Assembly: GCF_030518235.1 (NCBI RefSeq)
Contig: NZ_JAULSA010000001.1
Coordinates: forward strand, 496,001 to 560,000
Source: Saccharibacillus sp. CPCC 101409
GTDB lineage: Bacteria; Bacillota; Bacilli; Paenibacillales; Paenibacillaceae
Length of the DNA stretch: 64,000 bases
Direction of reading: 5' to 3'
The stretch's first letter is position 1. Every line of letters starts with the position of its first letter. The notes beneath the pieces were generated by a model. That model had not been told where the DNA came from. It worked only from the letters and a program-made list of their open reading frames with translations, and ran no database searches. The translations under genes and the position numbers were made by a program. Positions 43,519-53,377 of the stretch are shown piece by piece.

Positions 43519-43995
43519 GTGCAGCAACGGACCGCAGAGATGGAATGGGTATCGCGCAGCGAAAGCGACACGGAACGTCTGGCGCGGCATTTTGCCGGTT
43601 TGGCGCAGCCGGGAACGGTTATCGCGCTGGACGGCGATCTTGGCGCTGGCAAAACGAAATTCTCGCAGGGCTTCGCCGCGGCGCTGGGCGTGCCGGGCGT
43701 CGTCAACAGCCCTACATTTACGCTGATTAAAGAATACGAAGGCCGGATTCCTTTTTATCATATGGATGTCTACCGGATCACGCAAGGCGAAGCGGACGAG
43801 CTGGGACTGGACGAGTATTTCGAAGGAGAAGGGGTCTGTATCGTGGAATGGGCTTCGATCATCGCCGATCTGCTGCCCGGGAGTCGTCTCGGCCTTTATA
43901 TCGAGAGCCTGGACGCCGACAGCCGGAAGTTCCGCTGCGAAGGGATCGGGGAACCGTATGCCGGCTGGATCGAACAATGGAAATACAGCAAGTGA
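43519..43995 (+). CDS. tsaE: tRNA t6A synthesis ATPase TsaE
   Basis: GTG 43519 follows GAAGGTGAAAGCAGGC; ATG 43495 in the same frame has no ribosome site. The protein has 158 residues with P-loop GDLGAGKT and the TsaE motifs NSPTFTLIKEY, HMDVYRI and VEWA. It regulates turnover of the TsaB-TsaD complex that makes N6-threonylcarbamoyladenosine in ANN-decoding tRNAs. First gene of the tsaE-tsaB-rimI-tsaD operon. Confidence 0.95.
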   Translation: MQQRTAEMEWVSRSESDTERLARHFAGLAQPGTVIALDGDLGAGKTKFSQGFAAALGVPGVVNSPTFTLIKEYEGRIPFYHMDVYRITQGEADELGLDEYFEGEGVCIVEWASIIADLLPGSRLGLYIESLDADSRKFRCEGIGEPYAGWIEQWKYSK

Positions 43996-44017
43996 AAAGG
44001 AATGGAGAGCAGGCGGA

Positions 44018-44812
44018 ATGATGAACAAACCTCAACAAGAAACGTCCGGCCGGCTGCTGGCGCTCGATACGTCGAGCGCGGCGCAGGCCGTGGCGGTGCT
44101 GGAACAGAACCGGGTGCTGTACGAATCGAACAACCCGGCGGAGCGCAATCATTCGGTCAATCTGCTGCCGGAGATCCGGCGGGCGCTGGAAGAGTCCGGC
44201 ACGGACAGAAGAAAGCTGGCCGGAATCGCCGTCGGCATCGGGCCCGGATCGTATACGGGCGTACGCATCGCCGTTACCACGGCGAAAACGCTGGCCTGGT
44301 CGCTGAACGTGCCGGTCGCGGCGGTATCGAGCCTGGAAGCGCAGGCGCTGACGGGCCTGGAAGCGGAAGCGCCCGCAGGCCGCGGCTGGGTCGTGCCGCT
44401 CGTCGACGCGCGGCGCGGACAGGCGTATACGGCGCTGTTCGCGGCCGATGCTTCGGCCGGCGGCGATGCCGCGCCGGAGCGTCTGGCGGAAGACGCCATT
44501 CTGCTTGTGGATCAATGGACGGCCCGGATCGCGGAGCGTATCCGCGAACTGCCGCCCGCCGACCGGCCGGCGTTCGTGCTGTTCACGGGCGAGACCGCCA
44601 AGCACGAAGAAGCGCTGCGCGGGCTGGCCGAAGCGGCCGGGCTGCCGCCGGAGCGGGTACTGCTGCGCGACTGCGAAGCGGAAGGGCGCTGGATCGGGCG
44701 TCTCGGCGGCCGGCTTCTGGCCGAAGGGAAAGCGGCAGACGCGCACGGACTGCTGCCGAACTACACGCAGGTGACCGAAGCGGAAGCCAATCTGCTTCGC
44801 GGCCGCAGCTGA
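44018..44812 (+). CDS. tsaB: tRNA t6A synthesis scaffold protein TsaB
   Basis: This 264-residue protein has the ASKHA N-domain LLALDTSSAAQAVAVLE, the NHSVNLLPEI loop and the GIGPGSYTGVRIAVTTAK signature. It dimerises with TsaD. It lies 22 bp behind tsaE. An earlier start in this frame would overlap tsaE heavily and lacks a ribosome site. Confidence 0.95.
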   Translation: MMNKPQQETSGRLLALDTSSAAQAVAVLEQNRVLYESNNPAERNHSVNLLPEIRRALEESGTDRRKLAGIAVGIGPGSYTGVRIAVTTAKTLAWSLNVPVAAVSSLEAQALTGLEAEAPAGRGWVVPLVDARRGQAYTALFAADASAGGDAAPERLAEDAILLVDQWTARIAERIRELPPADRPAFVLFTGETAKHEEALRGLAEAAGLPPERVLLRDCEAEGRWIGRLGGRLLAEGKAADAHGLLPNYTQVTEAEANLLRGRS

Positions 44813-44848
44813 TTTCAGGGCATTTACACCAAAAGGGGGCCGCAACAC

Positions 44849-45376
44849 ATGCAGCATAGAGAAACAGGGCCGCAGCAGCCCGCGGACATGCCGTCCGTCC
44901 GTTTTCGTCCCATGCGGCTCGAAGACGTGCCGGACGTAATGGTCATCGAGCACGAATCGTTCTCGCTGCCGTGGACCGAGCAGGCGTTCCGCAGCGAGAT
45001 GACGCTGAATCATTTCGCCCGCTATCTGATTATGGAAGTGGACGGAGCGCCGGCCGGTTACGCCGGCATGTGGACGGTGGTCGAAGAAGCGCATATTACG
45101 AATATCGCCGTTCGCACGGCTTATCGGGGACGCAAACTCGGCGAGCGGCTGCTGTCCGAACTGCTGGATACGGCGGCCGCGCTGGGACTTGAACGCGCGA
45201 CGCTCGAAGTGCGGGTCAGCAACGCCGTTGCCCGCAGCCTGTACGACAAGATGGGATTCCGCGAGGTGGGCATCCGCAAAGGCTATTATTCCGACAACAA
45301 CGAAGACGCCGTGATTATGTGGATCGATCTTGAACATCGTCCGCTCGCGGCCGAAGATACGGAAGGAAGCGTGTAA
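44849..45376 (+). CDS. rimI: Ribosomal protein alanine N-acetyltransferase RimI
   Basis: This protein has 175 residues after AAAAGGGGGCCGC. It has the GNAT fold: VRFRPMRLEDVPDVMVIEHESF, ITNIAVRTAYRGRKLGERLL with the acetyl-CoA loop, and LEVRVSNAVARSLYDKMGF. It acetylates the N-terminus of S18 in other bacteria. Its place between tsaB and tsaD is the common Firmicute order. Confidence 0.93.
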   Translation: MQHRETGPQQPADMPSVRFRPMRLEDVPDVMVIEHESFSLPWTEQAFRSEMTLNHFARYLIMEVDGAPAGYAGMWTVVEEAHITNIAVRTAYRGRKLGERLLSELLDTAAALGLERATLEVRVSNAVARSLYDKMGFREVGIRKGYYSDNNEDAVIMWIDLEHRPLAAEDTEGSV

Positions 45377-45381
45377 CAAGC

Positions 45382-46461
45382 ATGAACAAGGCAATGCAGA
45401 GCAAGAACGAAGCCGGCGCGGAGCTCGCGCCGGCTTATATCCTGGCCGTGGAAACGAGCTGCGACGAAACGTCGGTCGCCATCGTCAAGGACGGACAAGA
45501 AGTTCTGGTCAATCTGGTCGCCAGCCAGATTGAAACGCATAAAGCGTTTGGCGGAGTCGTTCCCGAAGTGGCTTCGCGCCAGCATGTGGAGTGCATCACG
45601 CTGCTGATGCAGCAGGCGATCGAAGAATCGGGGCTTGCGCCGGATCGGCTTTCGGCGATCGCGGTCACGGAAGGGCCGGGGCTGGTCGGCGCGCTGCTGG
45701 TCGGCATTATGGCGGCCAAAGCGCTGGCGTTCGCGCTGGACAAGCCGCTGATCGGCACGCATCATATCGCGGGTCATATTTACGCCAACCGCCTGATCGC
45801 GGAGATCGAATATCCCGCGATCGCGCTGGTCGTCTCCGGCGGACATACGGAGATCGTGCGGATGGAAAGCGAAGGCCGGTTCGAAGTGGTCGGCCGGACG
45901 CGCGACGACGCGGTCGGCGAAGCGTACGACAAAGTGGCGCGCGCGCTCGGGTTTCCGTATCCGGGCGGTCCGCATGTGGACCGGGCGGCGCAGGCGTCGG
46001 AAACGGTTGTGCCGCTGCCGCGGGTCTGGCTGGAAGAAGGTTCGTACGATTTCAGCCTCAGCGGACTCAAGTCGGCGGTGCTGAATCTGGTCAACCAGAG
46101 CCGGATGAAAGGCGAGGAAGTCGATACGGGCGGCATCGCGCGCGGCTTCCAGGAATCCGTCGTCGAGGTGCTGGTCGGCAAAGCGGTACGCGCGATGCGC
46201 CAGTACGGCGCGAAGCAGCTGCTGCTGTGCGGCGGCGTCGCCGCAAACGGCGGACTGCGCGCGGAACTTACGGCGCGCTGCGAAGCCGAAGACATCGAAC
46301 TGCTGATTCCGCCGATGAAGTACTGCACCGACAACGCCGCGATGATCGGCGCCGCCGCCTATGTCAAATGGAAACGCGGCGAACTGAGCGATCTGTCCAT
46401 CAAAGGCGAACCGGGGCTGTCGCTGGAAGGCTGGTCGGTCCGGGAACAAGCGCCGCTGTGA
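45382..46461 (+). CDS. tsaD: tRNA N6-adenosine threonylcarbamoyltransferase TsaD
   Basis: This 359-residue protein has the TsaD signatures LAVETSCDETSVAIV, the metal-binding THHIAGHIYAN (two His), SGGHTEIV and DDAVGEAYDKVAR. It transfers the threonylcarbamoyl group to A37 of tRNA. A second ATG at 45394 is possible. It starts 5 bp behind rimI. Confidence 0.97.
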   Translation: MNKAMQSKNEAGAELAPAYILAVETSCDETSVAIVKDGQEVLVNLVASQIETHKAFGGVVPEVASRQHVECITLLMQQAIEESGLAPDRLSAIAVTEGPGLVGALLVGIMAAKALAFALDKPLIGTHHIAGHIYANRLIAEIEYPAIALVVSGGHTEIVRMESEGRFEVVGRTRDDAVGEAYDKVARALGFPYPGGPHVDRAAQASETVVPLPRVWLEEGSYDFSLSGLKSAVLNLVNQSRMKGEEVDTGGIARGFQESVVEVLVGKAVRAMRQYGAKQLLLCGGVAANGGLRAELTARCEAEDIELLIPPMKYCTDNAAMIGAAAYVKWKRGELSDLSIKGEPGLSLEGWSVREQAPL

Positions 46462-46482
46462 TCGGGGCTCAAGAAAAATAAA

Positions 46483-46759
46483 AACCGGCCATACAGGCCG
46501 GTCAATGTGTCGAGACAGTCTAACGTGACTGGAAGTGAGACGGCGGAGAGAGAAATTCAGTGGAGGTACAAACTTTCGAAGAAAGTTACTTCGGAAGCAT
46601 ATGCTGATAGCGGTCGCCTTTGAAATTGAGAAAATTCCGCTAGAATTCAATTCCATTTCTCAATTTCAACACGCGACTGGAACGAATTTCTCTCGGAGTC
46701 GACTCGCTTCTCCCGTCTGCGTGACTTTCTCGACATTCTAACCGGCCATACAGGCCGGT
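46483..46759. repeat. 20-bp direct repeats flanking element A
   Basis: AACCGGCCATACAGGCCGGT occurs at 46483-46502 and again, identical, at 46740-46759. Each copy is itself a hairpin (CCGGCC/GGCCGG). Only the right copy is followed by a T run and so works as the tsaD terminator. The 237 bp between them are element A. Confidence 0.88.
46503..46739. repeat. Structured dispersed repeat, copy A
   Basis: Nested inverted repeats: TGTCGAGA (46508-46515)/TCTCGACA (46728-46735), GAGAGAAATTC (46548-46558)/GAATTTCTCTC (46684-46694), and a perfect 14-bp inner stem (46620-46633/46656-46669). The core 46573-46626 matches copy B at 34087-34140. It contains a small ACTTTC-GAA-GAAAGT hairpin and no ORF. Confidence 0.82.
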
Positions 46760-46765
46760 TTTTTG
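46740..46765 (+). terminator. Terminator of the tsaE-tsaD operon
   Basis: ACCGGCC ATACA GGCCGGT is followed by TTTTTT. It is separated from tsaD by element A. Confidence 0.85.
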
Positions 46766-46873
46766 CGTTACAAAGATTGTAAACCGTCCATCATCCGCAA
46801 GTAAAATCAACAAACGAAAGCGAAAAGAGATTTAACGCAGCGTTGACTCCCGTTTGTCAATCCCTGAATAAAC

Positions 46874-47121
46874 TTATCCACATATCCCCTTCGGATTGTG
46901 GGTAAACACTCCAAACCCGCGCGGAACGCCGTCTTTCTTTTCCCTGCAAAAGGGGATAGCTCTTTCAAAATCCTAAGTCGAAATCTGTGGATAATGTGGA
47001 TAATAAGGTGGATAATATTGGTTTAAATTGTGAAAAGGCGGTTTGCGCCGAAAAAAACCGGCCCTTAAGGCCGGCGAGAGAGCGGTTGAAGCTGTAGATT
47101 TGTGGATAAGTCAGTGGATAA
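46874..47121. promoter_or_regulatory. DnaA-box cluster in the tsaD/ABC-F intergenic region
   Basis: Four perfect DnaA boxes (TTATCCACA or its complement) lie at 46874-46882, 46986-46994, 46995-47003 and 47101-47109. Three more with one mismatch lie at 46897-46905, 47007-47015 and 47113-47121. No DNA-unwinding element or replication gene is adjacent, so this looks like a DnaA-titrating or regulatory cluster and not an origin. Confidence 0.78.
47053..47078 (-). terminator. Terminator of the ABC-F gene
   Basis: CCGGCC CTTAA GGCCGG has a run of A on its left side, which reads as T on the minus strand. It lies between DnaA boxes. Confidence 0.8.
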
Positions 47122-47155
47122 CAAGGATATGTGAAAAACGATCTTGACAAAAAAA

Positions 47156-49120
47156 TTATTCCGCCGCGAGCGATTCCCATTCGTCGTAAGCGGCCGCGAG
47201 CTGCGTCTTGTTCTCGTCAATTTGCGTCTGCCGCTCCTGGATCGCCATATAATCCTCGTAAATTTCCGGTAAAGTCAACTCCAGCTCAAGCGCGGCCACC
47301 GCGCTTTCAAGCTCCGCGATCAGCGTCTCGAGCTGTTCCATACGGCGCTGGCGGCTGCGCTCTTCGCGCTTGGCCTGTTTGCTTTCCTCGAACGAGTTCT
47401 GCGCGCCGCGCGATTCTTCGACGGAATCCGCTTTGGCCGCATCCCGGGCTTTGCCGCTCGCGCCGCCGCCGAAAGCCGCCGCTTCCAGCGCCATTTCTTC
47501 AAGCTCCTGCTTTTTCTCTACATAGTCGTCGTAATTGCCCAGGAAATTGCCGATGCCGTCCGCGCTCAATTCGACGACGCGTTCGGCCATCTTGTTCAGG
47601 AAATAGCGGTCGTGCGAAATAAACAGCAGCGTGCCGTCGAAATCGATCAGCGCCGCTTCCAGCACTTCTTTGCTGTACAGATCCAGGTGGTTGGTCGGTT
47701 CGTCGAGAATAAGCGTGTTGGCTTCGAGCAGCATCAGCTTGGCGAGCGAGACGCGCGCTTTTTCGCCGCCGCTGAGTGCCGCGATTTTCTTGAGCACGTC
47801 CTCGCCGCTGAACAGGAAGCTGCCCAGTACGCTGCGAATGCGCGCTTCTTCCATATGCGGATAAGCGCTCCACAGCTCTTCGAGAACCGTATTTTGCGGA
47901 TTCAGATTGCCCTGCTCCTGGTCGTAGTAGCCGATCTGGACTTTGGCGCCCCAGTTCAAACGGCCTTCGTCCGGTTTGTGCTGGCCGATCAGCGTCTTGA
48001 GCAGGGTGGACTTGCCGACGCCGTTCGGGCCGATCAGCGCGACGGTCTCCCCCCGGTTCAGCGCGAACGAAACGTTGCGGAACAGCGGGTCGTTTCCATC
48101 ATAGGAAGCGGCGAGGCGATCGATGTGCAGCACGTCTTTGCCCGACGTATACGCCGCTTGAAACGAGAAATTCGCGCGCTTCAAATCGCCGGCCGGCCGG
48201 TCGAGCCTGTCCATTTTCTCCAGCGCTTTGCGCCGGCTCTGGGCTCGTTTGGTTGTGGAGGCGCGGACGATATTTTGCTGGATAAACGCCTCCATTTTCG
48301 CGATCTCGCCCTGCTGCTTCTCGTACTGCTTCAAATTCGCTTCGTACTCCGCGGCTTTGAGCTCGGTGTAACGGCTGTAGTTGCCGGTGTAGCGGCGCGC
48401 CCGGTGGCGTTCGATCTCCACAATGGCGGTGACCGTTTTGTCCAGGAAGTACCGGTCGTGGGACACGATCAGCAGACCGCCTTCGTAGCCGCGCAGATAA
48501 TCTTCCAGCCAGGTCAGCGTTTCGATATCCAGATGGTTGGTCGGTTCGTCGAGCATCAGCAGATCGGGCGCCCGGAGCAGCATCTTTGCAAGAGCCAGAC
48601 GCGTCCGCTGTCCGCCGCTGAGCGTGGAGACGACCGTTTCGGGCGCAAAATCGCCGAAGCCCATCCCGTGCAGGATGCTGCGGATCTTCGTGCCGATCTC
48701 GTAGCCGCCGCGGTCGCGGAACCAGTCCGAACGCGTGGCGTAGCGGTTAAGCAGGTCCTGGTACTCCTTGTCGTTCTCCGAATGCGCCGAACCGGTGGTG
48801 ATCCGGGCTTCCATTTCGCGGATTTCTTTCTCGGTTTCCAGCAGGTCGGCGAACACGTCCAGCATTTCTTCCTGGATGGTCCGGTCCGACTGCAGCCCGC
48901 TGTTTTGCGCCAGGTAGCCGATCGTCGTTTCTTTGTTTTTAAAAATCTGACCGTCGTCGTGCGACATTTCGCCGGCCAGAATCTTGAGCAGCGTCGATTT
49001 GCCCGCGCCGTTGACGCCGACGAGACCGATCCGCTCGCGTTCCAGGATTTGAAACGTAATGCCTTCCAGAATACTCTGGACGCCGTATCTTTTTGCGATT
49101 CCCGTTGCTTGCAGCAGCAT
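47156..49120 (-). CDS. ABC-F family ATPase (YdiF-like)
   Basis: This 654-residue protein has two ABC domains without membrane segments: Walker A GVNGAGKST and GPNGVGKST, signatures LSGGQRTRLALAK and LSGGEKARVSLAK, and Walker B LLMLDEPTNHLD and LILDEPTNHLD. A charged linker and a long coiled C-terminal extension (about 540-654) follow. ABC-F proteins bind the ribosome E site and relieve stalling or antibiotic block. The tsaD-ydiF neighbourhood is as in B. subtilis. Confidence 0.94.
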   Translation of the reverse strand: MLLQATGIAKRYGVQSILEGITFQILERERIGLVGVNGAGKSTLLKILAGEMSHDDGQIFKNKETTIGYLAQNSGLQSDRTIQEEMLDVFADLLETEKEIREMEARITTGSAHSENDKEYQDLLNRYATRSDWFRDRGGYEIGTKIRSILHGMGFGDFAPETVVSTLSGGQRTRLALAKMLLRAPDLLMLDEPTNHLDIETLTWLEDYLRGYEGGLLIVSHDRYFLDKTVTAIVEIERHRARRYTGNYSRYTELKAAEYEANLKQYEKQQGEIAKMEAFIQQNIVRASTTKRAQSRRKALEKMDRLDRPAGDLKRANFSFQAAYTSGKDVLHIDRLAASYDGNDPLFRNVSFALNRGETVALIGPNGVGKSTLLKTLIGQHKPDEGRLNWGAKVQIGYYDQEQGNLNPQNTVLEELWSAYPHMEEARIRSVLGSFLFSGEDVLKKIAALSGGEKARVSLAKLMLLEANTLILDEPTNHLDLYSKEVLEAALIDFDGTLLFISHDRYFLNKMAERVVELSADGIGNFLGNYDDYVEKKQELEEMALEAAAFGGGASGKARDAAKADSVEESRGAQNSFEESKQAKREERSRQRRMEQLETLIAELESAVAALELELTLPEIYEDYMAIQERQTQIDENKTQLAAAYDEWESLAAE

Positions 49121-49273
49121 AGTATTCGAATCCTCCGTGCTTTTTATAGGGTCTGATGTGTTTTTATTCTACATTAGTAGAGAGGAAAAGCCAAAAGGCC
49201 GGAGGCGTTTTTTGCGTAAAAAAGTCTTTCGGCCCTTTGGGCTCCCCGTTCCGGTGGTTATTTGCGCAAAACA

Positions 49274-49957
49274 ATGATAAACTTGAGCATGTGGGAACAA
49301 GAAGGAGAACAGACGAGCAAGCGGGAGGCGAACGCCATCGAATCTCTACAAGACAAAGCGCGGCTGCGGCGCGCGATGGAGCAGGTTCGAGACGGTCTCC
49401 CGGAGCGTCTGCGGATACGGGCTTCCGCCGACGTCTGCGCTCTGGCCGCCTCCCGGCTGGCCGCGCTGCGGGAGAAGAAAGGCTCGCCGCTCGCGCTGTT
49501 CAGCTACCTGCCGTATCGCGGCGAGCTGGACGTGCGTCCCCTGCTGGACGACTGCCGGAGCTGCGGGGATATCGTGCTGGCTCCGCGCATCGACAAGGTC
49601 CGCCGCCGCATGCGGCTGCTGCGGCTCGACCGGTCCGCGGACGAAGCGCCGGGAAGCTGGGGCGTGCCGGAGCCGAAGGAAGGACTGCCCGAATGGCCGG
49701 AAGAACGGCTCGGCGAACTCGACGTCGTGCTGGTGCCCGGCCTGGCGTTCGACCGCCGGGGCGGCCGAATCGGCTACGGAGGCGGATTCTACGACCGCTT
49801 TACGGAGCGGCTTCAGGCGGCCGGCGGAAGACCGGAGCTGTGGGCGCTCGCTTTCGACGAGCAAATCGTGGACGAGGTGCCGCTCGAAAGCCATGATTTT
49901 CGGCTGGATCTTCTGATCGCGCCATCGGGAACGGCGGAGACGCCGGATGGTGTATAA
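49274..49957 (+). CDS. 5-formyltetrahydrofolate cyclo-ligase
   Basis: About 227 residues from ATG 49274; no clear ribosome site is seen and ATG 49289 is another option. The signature PGLAFDRRGGRIGYGGGFYDRF and the ATP-binding basic N-terminus (KARLRRAMEQVRD) identify the YqgN/YgfA family. It converts 5-formyl-THF to 5,10-methenyl-THF with ATP. Confidence 0.92.
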   Translation: MINLSMWEQEGEQTSKREANAIESLQDKARLRRAMEQVRDGLPERLRIRASADVCALAASRLAALREKKGSPLALFSYLPYRGELDVRPLLDDCRSCGDIVLAPRIDKVRRRMRLLRLDRSADEAPGSWGVPEPKEGLPEWPEERLGELDVVLVPGLAFDRRGGRIGYGGGFYDRFTERLQAAGGRPELWALAFDEQIVDEVPLESHDFRLDLLIAPSGTAETPDGV

Positions 49958-50127
49958 CCCGTACTGCGGCATCTCGCAAAAGGAAGGCTTGAGAGGACGG
50001 CAGCGAAGAACGGCAAACGAACGATAACGGCGGGGCGGCGACACGCGGCCGGACAGTATCCGGCAGGGCGCGGCGCGCCGAAGCCGAGCAGGAATAAGAA
50101 GAGCGATGGATGAGAAGAGGTGACCTC

Positions 50128-50613
50128 ATGCTGTGGAAAGTGGCAATCCTGACGGCCAGCGACAAGGGGGCCCGGGGCGAGCGCGAAGATACGAGCGCGC
50201 AGGTGATTCGGGAGCTGGTGGAAGAAGAATTGGGCGGGGAGATTATCGAATACCGGATCGTGCCGGACGAATCGGACGATATCGTGGCCGCCCTGATCGA
50301 GATGACGGATTATTTCCAGGCCGATCTGGTGCTGACGACCGGCGGCACGGAGCTGGCGAACCGCGACGTTACGCCGGAGGCGACCAAACGCGTGGTCGAG
50401 CGCGAGGTTCCGGGCCTGGCCGAAGCGATGCGAATGACCGTCGTGCAGAAGAACCGGGCGGCGATGCTGTTCCGCGGCATCTGCGGGATTCGCGGCCGGT
50501 CGCTGATTGTCAACCTGCCGGGCACGCCCAAGGGCGTGCACGAGAATCTGGCGGCAATTATGGATCAGCTGCCGGAAGCGCTGCTGATGGTGACGGGGCA
50601 GTACCGGCAGTAA
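50128..50613 (+). CDS. MogA/MoaB-family molybdenum cofactor protein
   Basis: This 161-residue protein starts at ATG 50128 after AGAGGTGACCTC. It has the molybdopterin-binding fold with VAILTASDKGARGEREDTS, TTGGTELANRDVTPEAT and NLPGTPKGVHENL. It adenylylates molybdopterin (MogA) or is the MoaB paralogue. No other moa gene is near. Confidence 0.92.
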   Translation: MLWKVAILTASDKGARGEREDTSAQVIRELVEEELGGEIIEYRIVPDESDDIVAALIEMTDYFQADLVLTTGGTELANRDVTPEATKRVVEREVPGLAEAMRMTVVQKNRAAMLFRGICGIRGRSLIVNLPGTPKGVHENLAAIMDQLPEALLMVTGQYRQ

Positions 50614-50723
50614 CGAGCAGCGGGGGACCGTAAAGCCGCGCCGCGCGGCGAAGGATCGAACCGCGAATGCGCGGGATACCGGGCGGTTTCGCCCGGCCGG
50701 CGCGGGGGTAAAAGGCAGAGGGA

Positions 50724-50757
50724 GAGACGCTTCCCCGAATTCGGGGGTGTCTTTTTT
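50724..50757 (+). terminator. Terminator
   Basis: AGACGC TTCCCCGAATTCGGGG GTGTCT forms a long stem followed by TTTTTTT. Confidence 0.85.
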
Positions 50758-50770
50758 TATGGAAAGGGAC

Positions 50771-50799
50771 TTGAATTTTTGCGCTCGTCCTAGTAATAT
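50771..50799 (+). promoter_or_regulatory. Sigma-A promoter of groESL
   Basis: TTGAAT (50771-50776) and TAATAT (50794-50799) are 17 bp apart, directly upstream of the CIRCE operator. Confidence 0.8.
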
Positions 50800-50811
50800 A
50801 AGACTTGGCTG

Positions 50812-50838
50812 TTAGCACTAGACGTCGTCGAGTGCTAA
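50812..50838 (+). promoter_or_regulatory. CIRCE element (HrcA operator)
   Basis: TTAGCACTA, a 9-bp spacer, then GAGTGCTAA. It differs from the consensus at one position (last base of the left arm). It lies at the transcription start of groESL and implies HrcA repression relieved by heat. Confidence 0.95.
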
Positions 50839-50890
50839 CGATGAATACTTAACGCTCGACTTCATTTATTTTACAAGGAGGCTATTTTTC

Positions 50891-51172
50891 ATGATCAAAC
50901 CGTTGGGTGAACGCGTACTGGTAGAACCGATCCAGCAGGAGGAAACGACTTCGTTCGGTATCGTGCTTCCGGATGCTTCCAAAGAGAAGCCGCAGGAAGG
51001 CAAAGTTGTGGCCGTAGGCAGCGGAATTCTGAAAGACGGCGTCCGCACTCCTCTGGAAGTTCAGGAAGGCGACCGCATCCTGTTCTCCAAGTATGCCGGA
51101 ACCGAAGTGAAATACGAAGGCAAAGAGTACCTGATTATGAAAGAAAGCGACATTCACGCCATTCTGGCCTAA
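50891..51172 (+). CDS. groES: Co-chaperonin GroES
   Basis: This 93-residue protein follows ACAAGGAGGC. It has the GroES core [17 protein letters not shown], the mobile loop region [30 protein letters not shown] and [11 protein letters not shown]. It caps GroEL. CIRCE-controlled. Confidence 0.98.
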   Translation: MIKPLGERVLVEPIQQEETTSFGIVLPDASKEKPQEGKVVAVGSGILKDGVRTPLEVQEGDRILFSKYAGTEVKYEGKEYLIMKESDIHAILA

Positions 51173-51210
51173 GTGTTGTCCTTACACATAACCGTTTTGT
51201 GAACGAATAA

Positions 51211-52875
<1,665 letters not shown>

Positions 52876-52943
52876 GCAAGGGGCTCAAACCCTTGCCAGA
52901 CAAGGAGTCGAGCTGTTCGACTCGCGAATGATTTAACGAATAT

Positions 52944-53215
52944 TTAACGCAGGCCGTTCATGAGATCTCTGAATCTTTGGGCGGCTTCTTTTTTGAGTTT
53001 TTTTGTGGCATGGAGGTAAACTAATTTATTGATTGCATCATCGCGATGGCCGAGCCGTTCCATAATAACCCTAACAAGACTCCGGCCTCAGCGAGAAAAG
53101 GAATGTGTGTGCCGTAACGAGTGGGGTGTGATTTTCGTTAAGTTCAATCAACTTTAGGATGCGCTTCATTCTAATTTCGAGAATTTCGTGAAATCCCACT
53201 TCCGGGCGAAGAAGA
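52944..53215 (-). pseudogene. Remnant of a tyrosine recombinase (integrase), C-terminal part
   Basis: On the minus strand three pieces in shifted frames read as the end of a phage/ICE integrase: RMKRILKLIELNENHTP, then SLRHTH (catalytic Arg and His) with LAEAGV in the next frame, then IMERLGHRDDAINKLVYLHA with the catalytic tyrosine in VYLHA and an end at a TAA (52944-52946). At least two indels and an internal stop break it, and the N-terminal two thirds are missing. Confidence 0.85.
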
Positions 53216-53273
53216 GGACGAGCATAACTCTAACGTCAATTTCACTGATTATATTTTTAGTACTTACAGAACT

Positions 53274-53301
53274 AAAAAGCCGCCAAATGGTGGCTTTTTT
53301 A
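53274..53301. terminator. Terminator
   Basis: AAAAAGCCGCCA pairs with TGGTGGCTTTTTT (one G-T pair). It can work in both directions between the integrase remnant and the next gene. Confidence 0.8.
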
Positions 53302-53377
53302 ATTTCCTTTTACACTAGAAACAAAATCAATTAAAATATCTTAGGGTAATATTTTCTCTTTGATGGAGGGGCTTGGA

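Larger units (their letters stand above)
52876..53377. other. Junction of groEL with an AT-rich island
   Basis: Behind groEL lies a short hairpin (GAGTCGAGC/TTCGACTC near 52905) without a T run, then the integrase remnant on the minus strand and a terminator (53274-53301). Composition turns AT-rich from here to about 54370. Confidence 0.65.

Noticed and set aside
46874-47121. Chromosomal or plasmid origin of replication
   Set aside because: The DnaA boxes are convincing, but there is no AT-rich unwinding stretch of the usual kind and no dnaA, dnaN or rep gene nearby. A DnaA-titration cluster fits better.
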